Positions 22,782-29,414 of a stretch of DNA of 33,962 nucleotides are shown here, piece after piece. A program made the translations under genes and the position numbers. Position 1 is the first letter of the stretch; every line of letters starts with the position of its first letter. Origin of the DNA: a virus; the IMG/VR virus record IMGVR_UViG_3300047510_002861, positions 1 through 33,962 of that record. One strand, written 5' to 3'. The notes beneath the pieces were generated by a model. That model had not been told where the DNA came from, ran no database searches, and saw only the letters and a program-made list of their open reading frames with translations.

Positions 22782-22963
22782 TTGGTTGGGAACGAACGCA
22801 TTCGGGTAACTGGCGCCCTGTTGAAGAACTCAAAGAAGGTTACATTTATACCGCAGCGGTAATTGGTTGTAGTCAATGTAATCGAATCGTTAGCGGTATG
22901 GGCGGACCAAGGACTTATGTATTATGTTTAGAATGTTTTGCTCGAGCCGAGGAAAATAAGTGA
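22757..22963 (+). CDS. Small zinc-ribbon-like protein, 68 aa
   Basis: AAGGAG (22743-22748) supports the ATG at 22757 rather than the GTG at 22748. Two CxxC pairs (IGCSQCNRIV and VLCLECFARA) about 22 residues apart could bind one zinc, as in zinc-ribbon or rubredoxin-like knuckles. No further domain. The stop overlaps the next ATG by one base (TGATG). Confidence 0.62.
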   Translation: MGEHDTTIIGWERTHSGNWRPVEELKEGYIYTAAVIGCSQCNRIVSGMGGPRTYVLCLECFARAEENK

Positions 22964-23217
22964 TGACAAGTATGCATACCGACGCTTTAGGCAAAGACAT
23001 CGAAGTAGATGACTATGTTGCGTTTCCGCAATCTAATAAATTAATGATAGGTAGAGTAGCCAAACTCAGTAATAAAATGCTTATTATAGAAGCTGTTATA
23101 AAAAAACGAGTTAATCGTTATGGTGAACAAATAGTAACTTATCGCAAATACCCCAAGGACAGTGTAGTTGTTGATCACGACGCCGGACTCACAATGTATG
23201 TTATGAAAAACACATGA
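22963..23217 (+). CDS. Small beta-barrel-like protein, 84 aa
   Basis: The ATG overlaps the upstream stop. The segment GKDIEVDDYVAFPQSNKLMIGRV looks like an SH3/KOW-type barrel start, followed by KMLIIEAV and KYPKDSVVVD. Similar small barrels occur in T4-like phages. Function unknown. The next gene starts with an ATGA overlap. Confidence 0.62.
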   Translation: MTSMHTDALGKDIEVDDYVAFPQSNKLMIGRVAKLSNKMLIIEAVIKKRVNRYGEQIVTYRKYPKDSVVVDHDAGLTMYVMKNT

Positions 23218-23483
23218 ACAAACAGATTCAAGAATTAGCCACACAAGCAAAGACTTTGGTTCCTGCTGGATTACCAGTTGAGCAGTGGATAGAAACTTAC
23301 AACGAACTATTTGCTCAACTCGTTGTCGAAGAATGTGCGGCCTGTTGCGGCTCGCAAGCGGATCGGCGAAATATCCGACTACGATTTGACTTACCTGTCG
23401 AAAGCAGTGTAAAATACCCTAGTCCTGAACCGCAATGTCATCATTCCCAGTATGGCCGTAAATATAATATTCCGGAGATTTAA
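23214..23483 (+). CDS. Hypothetical protein with Cys/His cluster, 89 aa
   Basis: A helical N-terminal half (QIQELATQAKTLVPAGLPVEQWIETYNE read in two parts) is followed by EECAACCGSQADRR and QCHHSQYG. The Cys/His residues could bind a metal. ATGA overlap with the upstream gene; one base separates it from the next. Confidence 0.6.
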   Translation: MNKQIQELATQAKTLVPAGLPVEQWIETYNELFAQLVVEECAACCGSQADRRNIRLRFDLPVESSVKYPSPEPQCHHSQYGRKYNIPEI

Positions 23484-23484
23484 T

Positions 23485-23772
23485 ATGGAATGGACCAAGG
23501 ATTTAGCATTATTTTTATTCTTTCCTGCTATAGTAGTGTTGGCAGCAATCCTCACTTATAAGGGTGCAGCAAACAATTATAAAATCGTTCGAGTTACAAA
23601 TACGCTAGGCGAAGAAAAATACGAAGTATATTTTCAATACGAACGTTTTGATTGTTCTGGTTGCAATTGGCGCTTAGAAGAAACATTTGAGACTGAGCAA
23701 CTGGCTGATGAATTCATTGCAAGACAATACCAAAAAAGAGAAGTAGTACGCGAAGGCAAATTAAAACAATGA
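23485..23772 (+). CDS. Single-pass membrane protein, 95 aa
   Basis: GGAGAT (23474-23479) fixes the ATG at 23485. An N-terminal membrane helix (LALFLFFPAIVVLAAILTY) anchors a soluble domain with RFDCSGCNWRLEE (CxxC). The soluble domain has alternating strands and a closing helix (LADEFIARQYQKREVV). The stop overlaps uvsE by 4 bases (ATGA). Confidence 0.65.
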   Translation: MEWTKDLALFLFFPAIVVLAAILTYKGAANNYKIVRVTNTLGEEKYEVYFQYERFDCSGCNWRLEETFETEQLADEFIARQYQKREVVREGKLKQ

Positions 23773-24794
23773 TCAAACGAATTGGCTTTGCCTGCAAGTG
23801 GCTAAATGATCCGTCAGAATGTGGCGGTATGAAAGTGAACGCCGTGGATCGTGACCTTAACGGCCGTAGTACCACTATGCGATGGTTGCGCGAACATCCC
23901 GAACAGGCCGAACAGCGTCAATGGGATATTATGAATCACAATGCTGCTGCTGCGGTCAAAATGATTGAGCGTGTGGCCACCTTGCCCGCTGAACGCAGAA
24001 TGGTACGTCTAGGTTCAGAAATGCTGCAAGGCTATACCGAGAAAGACTGGCAGTCCTGGTGGCAACAGGCCGATGTACAACGGCATCTAGAACAAATTTT
24101 TGCACCCATTGGTGAAACTGCTAGACGCTTGGATGTTAGGCTCAGCTTCCATCCTGGACAATTTTGTGTACTAGCATCAGAAAACGACAATATTGTAAAC
24201 AGATCAATCGAGGAGTTTGAATATCATGCAGATATGGCAAGATGGATGGGCTATGGCCGTTCGTTCCAGGACTTTAAAATCAATGTCCACATCTCAGGCA
24301 AACGCGGTCCAGACGGCATCCGTGCTGCGCTCTCTAGACTCAGTCCAGAAGCCAGGAACTGCATCACAATCGAAAACGACGAAATGTCTTGGGGTCTCGA
24401 AGCCAGTCTCGAATTGGTCAACGATGTCGCCTTGGTATTAGACCTGCATCATCACTGGATCGCAACAGGAGAATACATTGACTATAGAGACGATCGTGTT
24501 AAGAGGATTCAAGACAGCTGGCGTGGTGTTCGCCCTGTTGTGCATTTTAGTACTAGCAGGGAAGATGTGTTGGTGGGTCATCCAGACTTTGTTAAACCAG
24601 ATCTCGCAGATCTTTTAGCAGCTGGATACAAAAAACAAAAACTACGAGCACATTCGGACTTTGCGTGGAATCTTGCTTGCAATGAGTGGGCACTAGAGCA
24701 TAATTCGTGGGCAGACATCATGGTCGAAGCCAAAGGCAAAAATTTGGCTAGCCAGCAATTGCACGAACAAAGTCTTTCTCAAGCTCTAGTCTAA
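23769..24794 (+). CDS. uvsE: UV damage endonuclease UvsE/UvdE
   Basis: The 341-residue protein starts MIKRIGFACKWLND and carries the TIM-barrel signatures of UVDE: RLGSEM, LSFHPGQFCVLAS, FKINVHISGK, TIENDEMSW and LVLDLHHHW, with His, Glu and Asp residues placed to hold the metal cluster. The enzyme nicks DNA 5' of pyrimidine dimers and some other lesions, starting alternative excision repair. Some stretches (for example 24300-24420) look richer in G and C than the neighbours, a possible sign of separate acquisition. Its last 47 bases overlap the convergent minus-strand gene. Confidence 0.92.
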   Translation: MIKRIGFACKWLNDPSECGGMKVNAVDRDLNGRSTTMRWLREHPEQAEQRQWDIMNHNAAAAVKMIERVATLPAERRMVRLGSEMLQGYTEKDWQSWWQQADVQRHLEQIFAPIGETARRLDVRLSFHPGQFCVLASENDNIVNRSIEEFEYHADMARWMGYGRSFQDFKINVHISGKRGPDGIRAALSRLSPEARNCITIENDEMSWGLEASLELVNDVALVLDLHHHWIATGEYIDYRDDRVKRIQDSWRGVRPVVHFSTSREDVLVGHPDFVKPDLADLLAAGYKKQKLRAHSDFAWNLACNEWALEHNSWADIMVEAKGKNLASQQLHEQSLSQALV

Positions 24795-25833
24795 AATCAC
24801 TGGCCCAATTTGTAGTCATAATATGAGTAAAATTATGTTCTACAATTGGGCGTATTCTTTCTAGTATTTCCTCTTGCGGTTGATTGGCCAACCACTTCAT
24901 TTGTTCCCAGGCCAACTTCCAACGAATTAACGCATCAATTTCTTCATCGTAGCTTTCGTCAATTACACTGTCAAAAGTTTTAAATCCTAATTTTTTAAGA
25001 TTTTTCAAATAAAATCTTCCTGCAAACATAACAAACAGTCTTTTTGCAATCATTGGCTTGCTAGTTTTTTCTGTGAAGAAAGAAAAATTATCCTGGAAGC
25101 AAGTTTCAGCAACAACGCTGTATGCTGTTTGATTGTAAACATTAATAGGAATAACCTGACTCAAACTCATTGGATGTCCATAATAATTCACAGTATCGAC
25201 AGTCCAATTAAGTTTTTTGATTTTTTCGACTCCAGTATGTTCCCAAATCCATTTTTCTGGATCATTGTATAGTATGGTGTCATTTGAATCAAAATATGTA
25301 ATTATTCCAATGCCGGGATAGCTTTGAGTGTGTTGAAATAATTGATCTCGGTGTAATTTTTTCCTGCCTAATAGAATATCAAACGCTCGATACTTGATAT
25401 CAAAAGGGTGTAATCTTGTTAAAATTTCTGGTAACCAGTGCCGATAAAAATATGTACTGGTTTCAAACCAATCCATATAATGTTTGACTTGAGCAAAGTG
25501 CAGCTGAAAATTTAAACATCCACTTAGATAATATGTTATATTTGGTTTATCGTGTAGGCAAATAAAATTTACTATTTCTGGGTGAACTTCTGTTGTTATG
25601 ATAAAAACCCGATCACATATGTCGCATAGGCTGTTGACTTTTTGTGAAAAATCTTGTTCAAACGGATAAGGTACGTGTAATGCTGCAATTTTAACTTTGG
25701 CCCCAGAACGCAAAAATTCGTCAAAGTCATTGTAACTTGCACAATCAACCAATGGGTCTAAGTGCTCTAATTGTGAAAGGTGATATCTAATAGAGTCGGA
25801 GTCGTAATAGACTCCGACGTGTGGATAAAGCAT
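24748..25833 (-). CDS. Glycosyltransferase-like protein, paralogue of 2280-3326
   Basis: The 361-residue minus-strand product has FFTEKTSKPMIAKRLFVMFAG followed by LKKLGFKTFDSVIDESYDEE at about 265-305. This arrangement matches the other minus-strand gene (SEKIWKPFFSGQ, LNDLGLDTFNDIID). The TEKxxKP element followed by a hydrophobic turn resembles donor-site motifs of family-10-like glycosyltransferases, but catalysis is not established. The gene lies 3 bases behind the membrane/EF-hand gene, so both form one minus-strand operon. Confidence 0.7.
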   Translation of the reverse strand: MLYPHVGVYYDSDSIRYHLSQLEHLDPLVDCASYNDFDEFLRSGAKVKIAALHVPYPFEQDFSQKVNSLCDICDRVFIITTEVHPEIVNFICLHDKPNITYYLSGCLNFQLHFAQVKHYMDWFETSTYFYRHWLPEILTRLHPFDIKYRAFDILLGRKKLHRDQLFQHTQSYPGIGIITYFDSNDTILYNDPEKWIWEHTGVEKIKKLNWTVDTVNYYGHPMSLSQVIPINVYNQTAYSVVAETCFQDNFSFFTEKTSKPMIAKRLFVMFAGRFYLKNLKKLGFKTFDSVIDESYDEEIDALIRWKLAWEQMKWLANQPQEEILERIRPIVEHNFTHIMTTNWASDFRLELEKDFVRAIAG

Positions 25834-25836
25834 CGA

Positions 25837-26130
25837 TTACTTTTTGGCTTTTTTTGCTGCGGTTTTTTTAACAGTTTCCTTGGCTTTGGCCACTGTCTTC
25901 TTTGCAGCCGTCTTGGCTTTGGCTGCGGTTTTTTTGGTTTTTTCAACTACCACTTCGGCCGCAGCTACAGCATCGGCAACATCAACTCGACCGTCTTTGT
26001 TTACATCTAAAACACTGCTTTTTGTAGCACCGTCCAATGGATGCGAACCTGAATCTTCAAATTTATGGTCTCGCCACAGGAACCAACCTAAAACACCAAT
26101 TACTGCAATTAATAGAATTACTAATTCCAT
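25837..26130 (-). CDS. Membrane-anchored EF-hand and H1-like protein, 97 aa
   Basis: The N terminus is a membrane helix (LVILLIAVIGVLGWFLW). At about 43-55 comes LDVNKDGRVDVADAV, a calcium-binding loop of the EF-hand/dockerin type (DxNxDGxxD). The last 35 residues are Lys/Ala repeats (KTAAKAKTAAKK), like histone H1 or bacterial Hc1 tails that bind DNA or other polyanions. CAAGGAGA precedes the start on the minus strand. A calcium-responsive link between membrane and nucleic acid is imaginable, but no function is known. The plus-strand ORF in the same place is a shadow. Confidence 0.68.
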   Translation of the reverse strand: MELVILLIAVIGVLGWFLWRDHKFEDSGSHPLDGATKSSVLDVNKDGRVDVADAVAAAEVVVEKTKKTAAKAKTAAKKTVAKAKETVKKTAAKKAKK

Positions 26131-26211
26131 TTTGAAATCTCCTTGAAAATATGTAAAATATTTAGCGATTTTAAACGGCAGAATAAAATCATTATCTGGG
26201 TAGATTAAATG

Positions 26212-26240
26212 TTGCAGTGCCGCATAAATTATAGTATAAT
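26212..26240 (+). promoter_or_regulatory. Sigma70-type promoter
   Basis: TTGCAG (26212-26217) and TATAAT (26235-26240) are 17 bases apart, giving a leader of about 24 bases with CAGGAGA before the ATG at 26270. The 26131-26269 gap also holds the minus-strand start region of the EF-hand gene, so it is a divergent promoter region. Confidence 0.7.
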
Positions 26241-26269
26241 ACAGTTACATTAACTTACAGGAGATTCAA

Positions 26270-26488
26270 ATGTATAATGTTGATACACTGGTTGATAACG
26301 CAGCCAAACAAACCAAAGCCATTTTTGCTCATATCCCCAACGAAGAAATTCGCACAGGATTTGAAACTCTAGTGGACGCACAGGCCACTTGGACCAAGAC
26401 TGTTGCTGCTGTTGGTACAGATATGGCCAAAACCGTTGCAGAATCAGCAACCAGCTTCATTCCCAAGCAAACTTTTGCTAAAAAGTAA
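26270..26488 (+). CDS. Small helical phasin-like protein, 72 aa
   Basis: AGGAGA precedes the ATG. The product is one or two amphipathic helices: TLVDNAAKQTKAIFAHIPN, then FETLVDAQATWTKTVAAVGT and a Ser/Phe/Lys tail. The VDAQATWTK pattern recalls phasin-type proteins and small pelagiphage proteins, at far shorter length than usual phasins. It is a stand-alone gene between a promoter and a terminator, so it is probably well expressed. Confidence 0.6.
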   Translation: MYNVDTLVDNAAKQTKAIFAHIPNEEIRTGFETLVDAQATWTKTVAAVGTDMAKTVAESATSFIPKQTFAKK

Positions 26489-26513
26489 ACTTTGTTGTTA
26501 AAATACAACATTC

Positions 26514-26538
26514 AAAGCCCTGCTTGACAGGGCTTTTT
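26514..26538 (+). terminator. Intrinsic terminator overlapping the next promoter
   Basis: AAAGCCCTG (26514-26522) pairs with CAGGGCTTT (26528-26536) around CTTGA, followed by T residues. The loop and the base of the 3' arm also spell TTGACA, the -35 box of the following promoter. Confidence 0.8.
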
Positions 26539-26552
26539 CTTTATGTTATTAT
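26524..26552 (+). promoter_or_regulatory. Sigma70-type promoter inside terminator loop
   Basis: TTGACA (26524-26529) and TATTAT (26547-26552) are 17 bases apart. The start would be near 26559, leaving a 27-base leader with AGAGGA before the GTG at 26586. Confidence 0.65.
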
Positions 26553-26585
26553 ATAGACTTGTTAACTCTATTAGAGGAATGTACT

Positions 26586-26870
26586 GTGAACAATTTGTTA
26601 TTAAATTGCCGCCCACACACAGTTTTTGACGCAACTATCAAAGAACATCGCAAGGCATACTTCAATTTTCTTAAATATTCTACCTGGGGGCGCAGTCCTT
26701 ATCAGTTCATACTTGAACCTGGTTTTGAGGACATTCCCACTCTTTGCCGCCATCGTCTTTGCGAGTATTATGTTAGCAAAGAATTCACACCAGTGCGGCC
26801 TACCTTAAAATCTAACAATCATAACGGAAATAAATTGACTGTGGTCAAATTGTCTCCGAAAAGTGATTGA
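26586..26870 (+). CDS. Hypothetical protein, 94 aa
   Basis: AGAGGA (26573-26578) supports the GTG start at 26586; the TTG upstream at 26559 is in frame but lies at the transcription start, and an out-of-frame ATG at 26579 gives only 16 residues. The product has KEHRKAYFNFLKYSTWGRSP and CRHRLCEYYVSKE; it is basic at the C terminus. No family recognised. Its TGA stop is part of the next -35 box. Confidence 0.55.
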   Translation: MNNLLLNCRPHTVFDATIKEHRKAYFNFLKYSTWGRSPYQFILEPGFEDIPTLCRHRLCEYYVSKEFTPVRPTLKSNNHNGNKLTVVKLSPKSD

Positions 26871-26896
26871 CCAAAAATCGCAATTTTGCTTATAAT
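26867..26896 (+). promoter_or_regulatory. Sigma70-type promoter
   Basis: TTGACC (26867-26872, including the upstream TGA stop) and TATAAT (26891-26896) are 18 bases apart. The leader of about 20 bases carries GAGAGG before the ATG at 26925. Confidence 0.65.
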
Positions 26897-26924
26897 AGAA
26901 ACTGTTCAATTAAGAGAGGTCGCA

Positions 26925-27293
26925 ATGGGTTTAGATATGTATGCTTACGCCGCCGCCAAAGCCAATGAAGAGTGGGGCACTGGATCACAACGAGAAATTG
27001 CCTATTGGCGCAAACATCCTAACCTACACGGGTGGATGGAACAACTTTGGCGCAGTCGAAACACAGACCCTAGTGCAGACCCAATGTTCAACGGCATTGA
27101 ACTAGAACTGTTTTGGGAAGATCTAGAACATTTGGAGGAGGACATTAAAAATGGCAGGCTCCCATCTACTTCTGGTTTTTTCTTTGGTGATAATAGCGAT
27201 GATTATTATCGGTCTCAAGATCTAGAATTCATTCAAAAAGCCAGAGCAGAGATTTTCACCGGACTCAAAGTTTTTTACAACTCATCTTGGTAA
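26925..27293 (+). CDS. MGLDMYAYA-family hypothetical protein, 122 aa
   Basis: GAGAGG supports the ATG at 26925 rather than the upstream in-frame codon at 26886, which falls inside the promoter. The product opens MGLDMYAYA and has IAYWRKHPNLHGWMEQLW, the signature of a conserved bacterial and phage family of unknown function. An acidic helix (WEDLEHLEEDIKNGRLP) and an aromatic segment follow. It leads a run of small genes that continues into the lipoprotein block. Confidence 0.72.
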   Translation: MGLDMYAYAAAKANEEWGTGSQREIAYWRKHPNLHGWMEQLWRSRNTDPSADPMFNGIELELFWEDLEHLEEDIKNGRLPSTSGFFFGDNSDDYYRSQDLEFIQKARAEIFTGLKVFYNSSW

Positions 27294-27303
27294 GAGGACA
27301 CAT

Positions 27304-27459
27304 ATGACCAAAGCACAACGATTTGCTGACGAAGCTGTTTACATTCTACAACTGAATACTCGTGATGCAGTTAAGTACATTCAACGCAATGCCGGTTGCG
27401 ATGAAATGTCGGCTATGACCGCATTTAAATCCACGATCGTAACTAAAAAGCAAAAATGA
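27304..27459 (+). CDS. Small hypothetical protein, 51 aa
   Basis: AGAGGA precedes the ATG at 27304. The product is a helical basic protein (QRFADEAVYILQLNTRDAV then YIQRNAGCDEMSAMTAF). It ends with an ATGA overlap to the first lipoprotein gene. Confidence 0.5.
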   Translation: MTKAQRFADEAVYILQLNTRDAVKYIQRNAGCDEMSAMTAFKSTIVTKKQK

Positions 27460-27668
27460 AACAGTTAGTTATTGTTTGCTTTTTGTTTTTAACGGCTTGC
27501 TCCACCAGACACGTGAGTAATAACACGTTCTGGTATGCGGACTGTTATATTAAAAAAGAACAAGAAGCAATGATAGCGCAGTCGGAAGCCTTGTTGTCCC
27601 CCAACGACTTTGAAAAGCGCCGTACTCTGCGAAGAGCCTACTGGAATCTTCAGAAAGAATGTAAATGA
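27456..27668 (+). CDS. Lipoprotein, 70 aa
   Basis: The N terminus is a lipoprotein signal (MKQLVIVCFLFLTACS) with the acylated Cys at 15. Ser at the +2 position predicts outer-membrane sorting. The mature part has two further cysteines (YADCYIKK and KECK) and a charged helix. Coupled by ATGA on both sides. A small lipoprotein of this kind could be a spanin subunit or an envelope-modifying factor, but no partner is identified. Confidence 0.72.
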   Translation: MKQLVIVCFLFLTACSTRHVSNNTFWYADCYIKKEQEAMIAQSEALLSPNDFEKRRTLRRAYWNLQKECK

Positions 27669-28048
27669 AGAAAATGGTTTTGTGTGTTGTATGCAGTTTT
27701 TTAATGGCTTGTAGCACTCCTGCTAGAATGAGTGTCGGGGGTCTTGAAAATTTCAAGTACAACTGCGATAAAAGACACGAACAATACCATTTTCTCGAAA
27801 ATCAAAAGTACAGCTATAATGAACGATTCATGGTTGGAATGCAAATGAATAGCACCGTGGGTGTGTTATCTAATTTATTTCACGGCACTTATCAAGACAG
27901 CAAAGATACCATAGAATCCAAACACGAACGATTGATAGAACATCATCAAAGAAAATTGAAAGAACAGTGCAGGTACGAAGATTCAGTCCGAGCTGACAAC
28001 GAAAGAATGGAAAAATGGGCCAGACAAAGAGAAAATGGATCACGATAA
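27665..28048 (+). CDS. Lipoprotein, 127 aa
   Basis: Lipobox FLMACS with the acylated Cys at 16 and Ser at +2. The mature protein is strongly helical and charged (KRHEQYHFLENQKYSYNERF, then KHERLIEHHQRKLKEQCRYED), suggesting a long periplasmic coiled coil. Two later cysteines may pair. The start overlaps the upstream gene by ATGA, and the 3' end overlaps the next gene by 34 bases. Confidence 0.72.
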   Translation: MKKMVLCVVCSFLMACSTPARMSVGGLENFKYNCDKRHEQYHFLENQKYSYNERFMVGMQMNSTVGVLSNLFHGTYQDSKDTIESKHERLIEHHQRKLKEQCRYEDSVRADNERMEKWARQRENGSR

Positions 28049-28587
28049 TCCTTTTGCTTCCAATTACAGCAGCAGCTGAATGCTTTACAGAATCCGTGAT
28101 TGCCAGTCGTGCCGGCGCCGAAATTCGCGAAGTTGCTGAGTACGAAAAATCTGTTAGCACACTCGGTAACAAGCAAACCTGCATAGTGAGATTCAAAGCC
28201 AAAATTGGTAATAAATGGCACGAAGCAAGGGCAGAAAGTCAAGGGCTCATAACTGACAGCACAGACCAAGTTTGCTCTCAGGCCATGCAAACGGGTCGCA
28301 TCAGAATTTTAGAAAAAGTTGAAGGATTTGCATTACATTCTACCCAAACTCAATGGTGTAATGATTTCAAAATCCCACAGATTCGTAAAGGACTTAACAA
28401 AAACGATACCTTTAAAATCAGTGAACTAAAACCGCATCCGGCCGAACCAAACCCGTTTGAACATAAAGGTACACAGTGTAGATATTTTTTAGAATCGGAT
28501 ATTGATTCTCGAACCAATGATCTTAAACAATGGGAGATTATAGGATGTTTTATTAGAAATGAGTGGACAGTGGTTGACAAATTTTAA
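28015..28587 (+). CDS. Secreted Cys-rich protein, 190 aa
   Basis: The signal peptide is MGQTKRKWITIILLLPITAA, probably cleaved before ECF. The mature protein has six or more cysteines (CF, TCIV, QVCSQ, WCND, QCRY, GCFI), fitting a disulfide-bonded periplasmic fold. Beta-rich segments include TCIVRFKAKIGNKWHEA. No enzyme motif is seen. It starts inside the preceding lipoprotein gene. The next gene's promoter-like element overlaps its end. Confidence 0.7.
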   Translation: MGQTKRKWITIILLLPITAAAECFTESVIASRAGAEIREVAEYEKSVSTLGNKQTCIVRFKAKIGNKWHEARAESQGLITDSTDQVCSQAMQTGRIRILEKVEGFALHSTQTQWCNDFKIPQIRKGLNKNDTFKISELKPHPAEPNPFEHKGTQCRYFLESDIDSRTNDLKQWEIIGCFIRNEWTVVDKF

Positions 28588-28602
28588 CAAATAGGATATT
28601 AT
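28574..28602 (+). promoter_or_regulatory. Promoter-like element overlapping the 28603 start
   Basis: TTGACA (28574-28579) and TATTAT (28597-28602) are exactly 17 bases apart, but the ATG of the next gene abuts the -10 box, so transcripts from here would begin inside that gene. It could serve only the gene at 28740, or be chance. The 28603 gene itself has AGGAT as ribosome binding site on read-through mRNA. Confidence 0.35.
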
Positions 28603-28731
28603 ATGAACAAGAAAACAATTTTTGTGTGTTTGACTGTGTTTTACCTAGCTGGGTGTGGCACAGTGGGTGGTGCGATTTCAGGTGCTGGTCGAGACCTAAG
28701 TCGCGCCGGTGATTGGATTCAATCTAAATGA
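28603..28731 (+). CDS. Entericidin-like lipoprotein, 42 aa
   Basis: The 42-residue product MNKKTIFVCLTVFYLAGCGT has a lipobox (LAGC, Cys 18) with Gly at +2. The mature part (TVGGAISGAGRDLSRAGDWI) follows the entericidin EcnA/EcnB pattern: Cys, then T-V, a G-x-G-x-D turn and an amphipathic AGxxI helix. Entericidins are small outer-membrane lipoproteins; EcnB is described as bacteriolytic and EcnA as its antidote. It lies in a block of phage lipoproteins. Either a lysis aid or an immunity-like factor would fit. Confidence 0.72.
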   Translation: MNKKTIFVCLTVFYLAGCGTVGGAISGAGRDLSRAGDWIQSK

Positions 28732-28739
28732 GGTTAACA

Positions 28740-29330
28740 ATGAATAAGTTTGTTATTTTTATGGTTCCTGTTCTTGCTGCACTTACAGCCTGTAGTTCTG
28801 TACCCAACAACAACTACGATAAAAGAGCAGAAAAAGAAAGAGAACTAGATATTGCTTCTAATAAAATTATCAGAGCAAAAATGCCAGACTGGTATCAGTC
28901 CTTGCCCAAAGTAAACAATGCGGTATTGTCTCAAGGTATTGGTATCAGTGTAGATCCGCAAGGATCTGTGGACAAAGCCAAACTAGATGCATACAAAAGC
29001 ATTTGTATGGCCGCCAATGGTAAAGTTGATATGGACAAAAGAAATTTCACGTCCGAGGTGGAAAAACAGTCCATTGAGAGATTTGAAGTAGCTGTACGTG
29101 CCATGTGCGAAAAAACAGCCGTGCGTGGAGTCGAATTGGCCCAGATAGACGGAGTAAAATCTCTACAAAGTTACGATTTGCCCAATGGTAGCTGGGTGTC
29201 TTTTGTGCTTATAGCTTTGCCAACTGGTCCAGCTAACGTGATACAAACTGAACATAATAGACAAGAGTTGTCAAAAGATGCATCTAAACGGGCAGACAAA
29301 ATGTTTGACAACATGGACAAAAAACAATAA
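28740..29330 (+). CDS. LPP20-like lipoprotein, 196 aa
   Basis: The ATG at 28740 gives the lipoprotein signal MNKFVIFMVPVLAALTACSS (Cys 18, Ser +2); an earlier ATG at 28728 is in frame but weakens the signal. The mature protein contains MPDWYQSLPKVNNAVLSQGI, DKAKLDAYKSICMAANGKVD and an aromatic C-terminal strand, resembling the LPP20 family of surface lipoproteins. A Lys/Asp-rich tail closes it. It ends just before a strong terminator, so it is the last gene of the envelope block. Confidence 0.7.
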   Translation: MNKFVIFMVPVLAALTACSSVPNNNYDKRAEKERELDIASNKIIRAKMPDWYQSLPKVNNAVLSQGIGISVDPQGSVDKAKLDAYKSICMAANGKVDMDKRNFTSEVEKQSIERFEVAVRAMCEKTAVRGVELAQIDGVKSLQSYDLPNGSWVSFVLIALPTGPANVIQTEHNRQELSKDASKRADKMFDNMDKKQ

Positions 29331-29341
29331 TTGTTCCATTT

Positions 29342-29368
29342 AAAAAAGCCCCGCAAGGGGCTTTTTTT
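29342..29368 (+). terminator. Intrinsic terminator with GCAA tetraloop
   Basis: AAAAAGCCCC pairs with GGGGCTTTTT around GCAA (29353-29356), followed by T residues. Same hairpin as at 9900-9924. It separates the lipoprotein block from the capsid-signal block. Confidence 0.88.
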
Positions 29369-29402
29369 ATGATTATACAAAACTTACCTAAAAATAAAAT
29401 TC

Positions 29403-29410
29403 AATAAATA
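29403..29410 (+). promoter_or_regulatory. Late-promoter-like octamer AATAAATA
   Basis: The octamer ends 4 bases before the ATG at 29415, so a T4-like start would fall on the start codon. There is no Shine-Dalgarno sequence in the gap. The arrangement mirrors that before the S21 gene. Confidence 0.45.
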
Positions 29411-29414
29411 CAAA

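Noticed and set aside
25844-26146. Plus-strand 100-aa ORF opposite the EF-hand/H1-like gene
   Set aside because: It mirrors the Lys/Ala repeat codons. The minus-strand frame has a membrane helix, calcium loop and Shine-Dalgarno.
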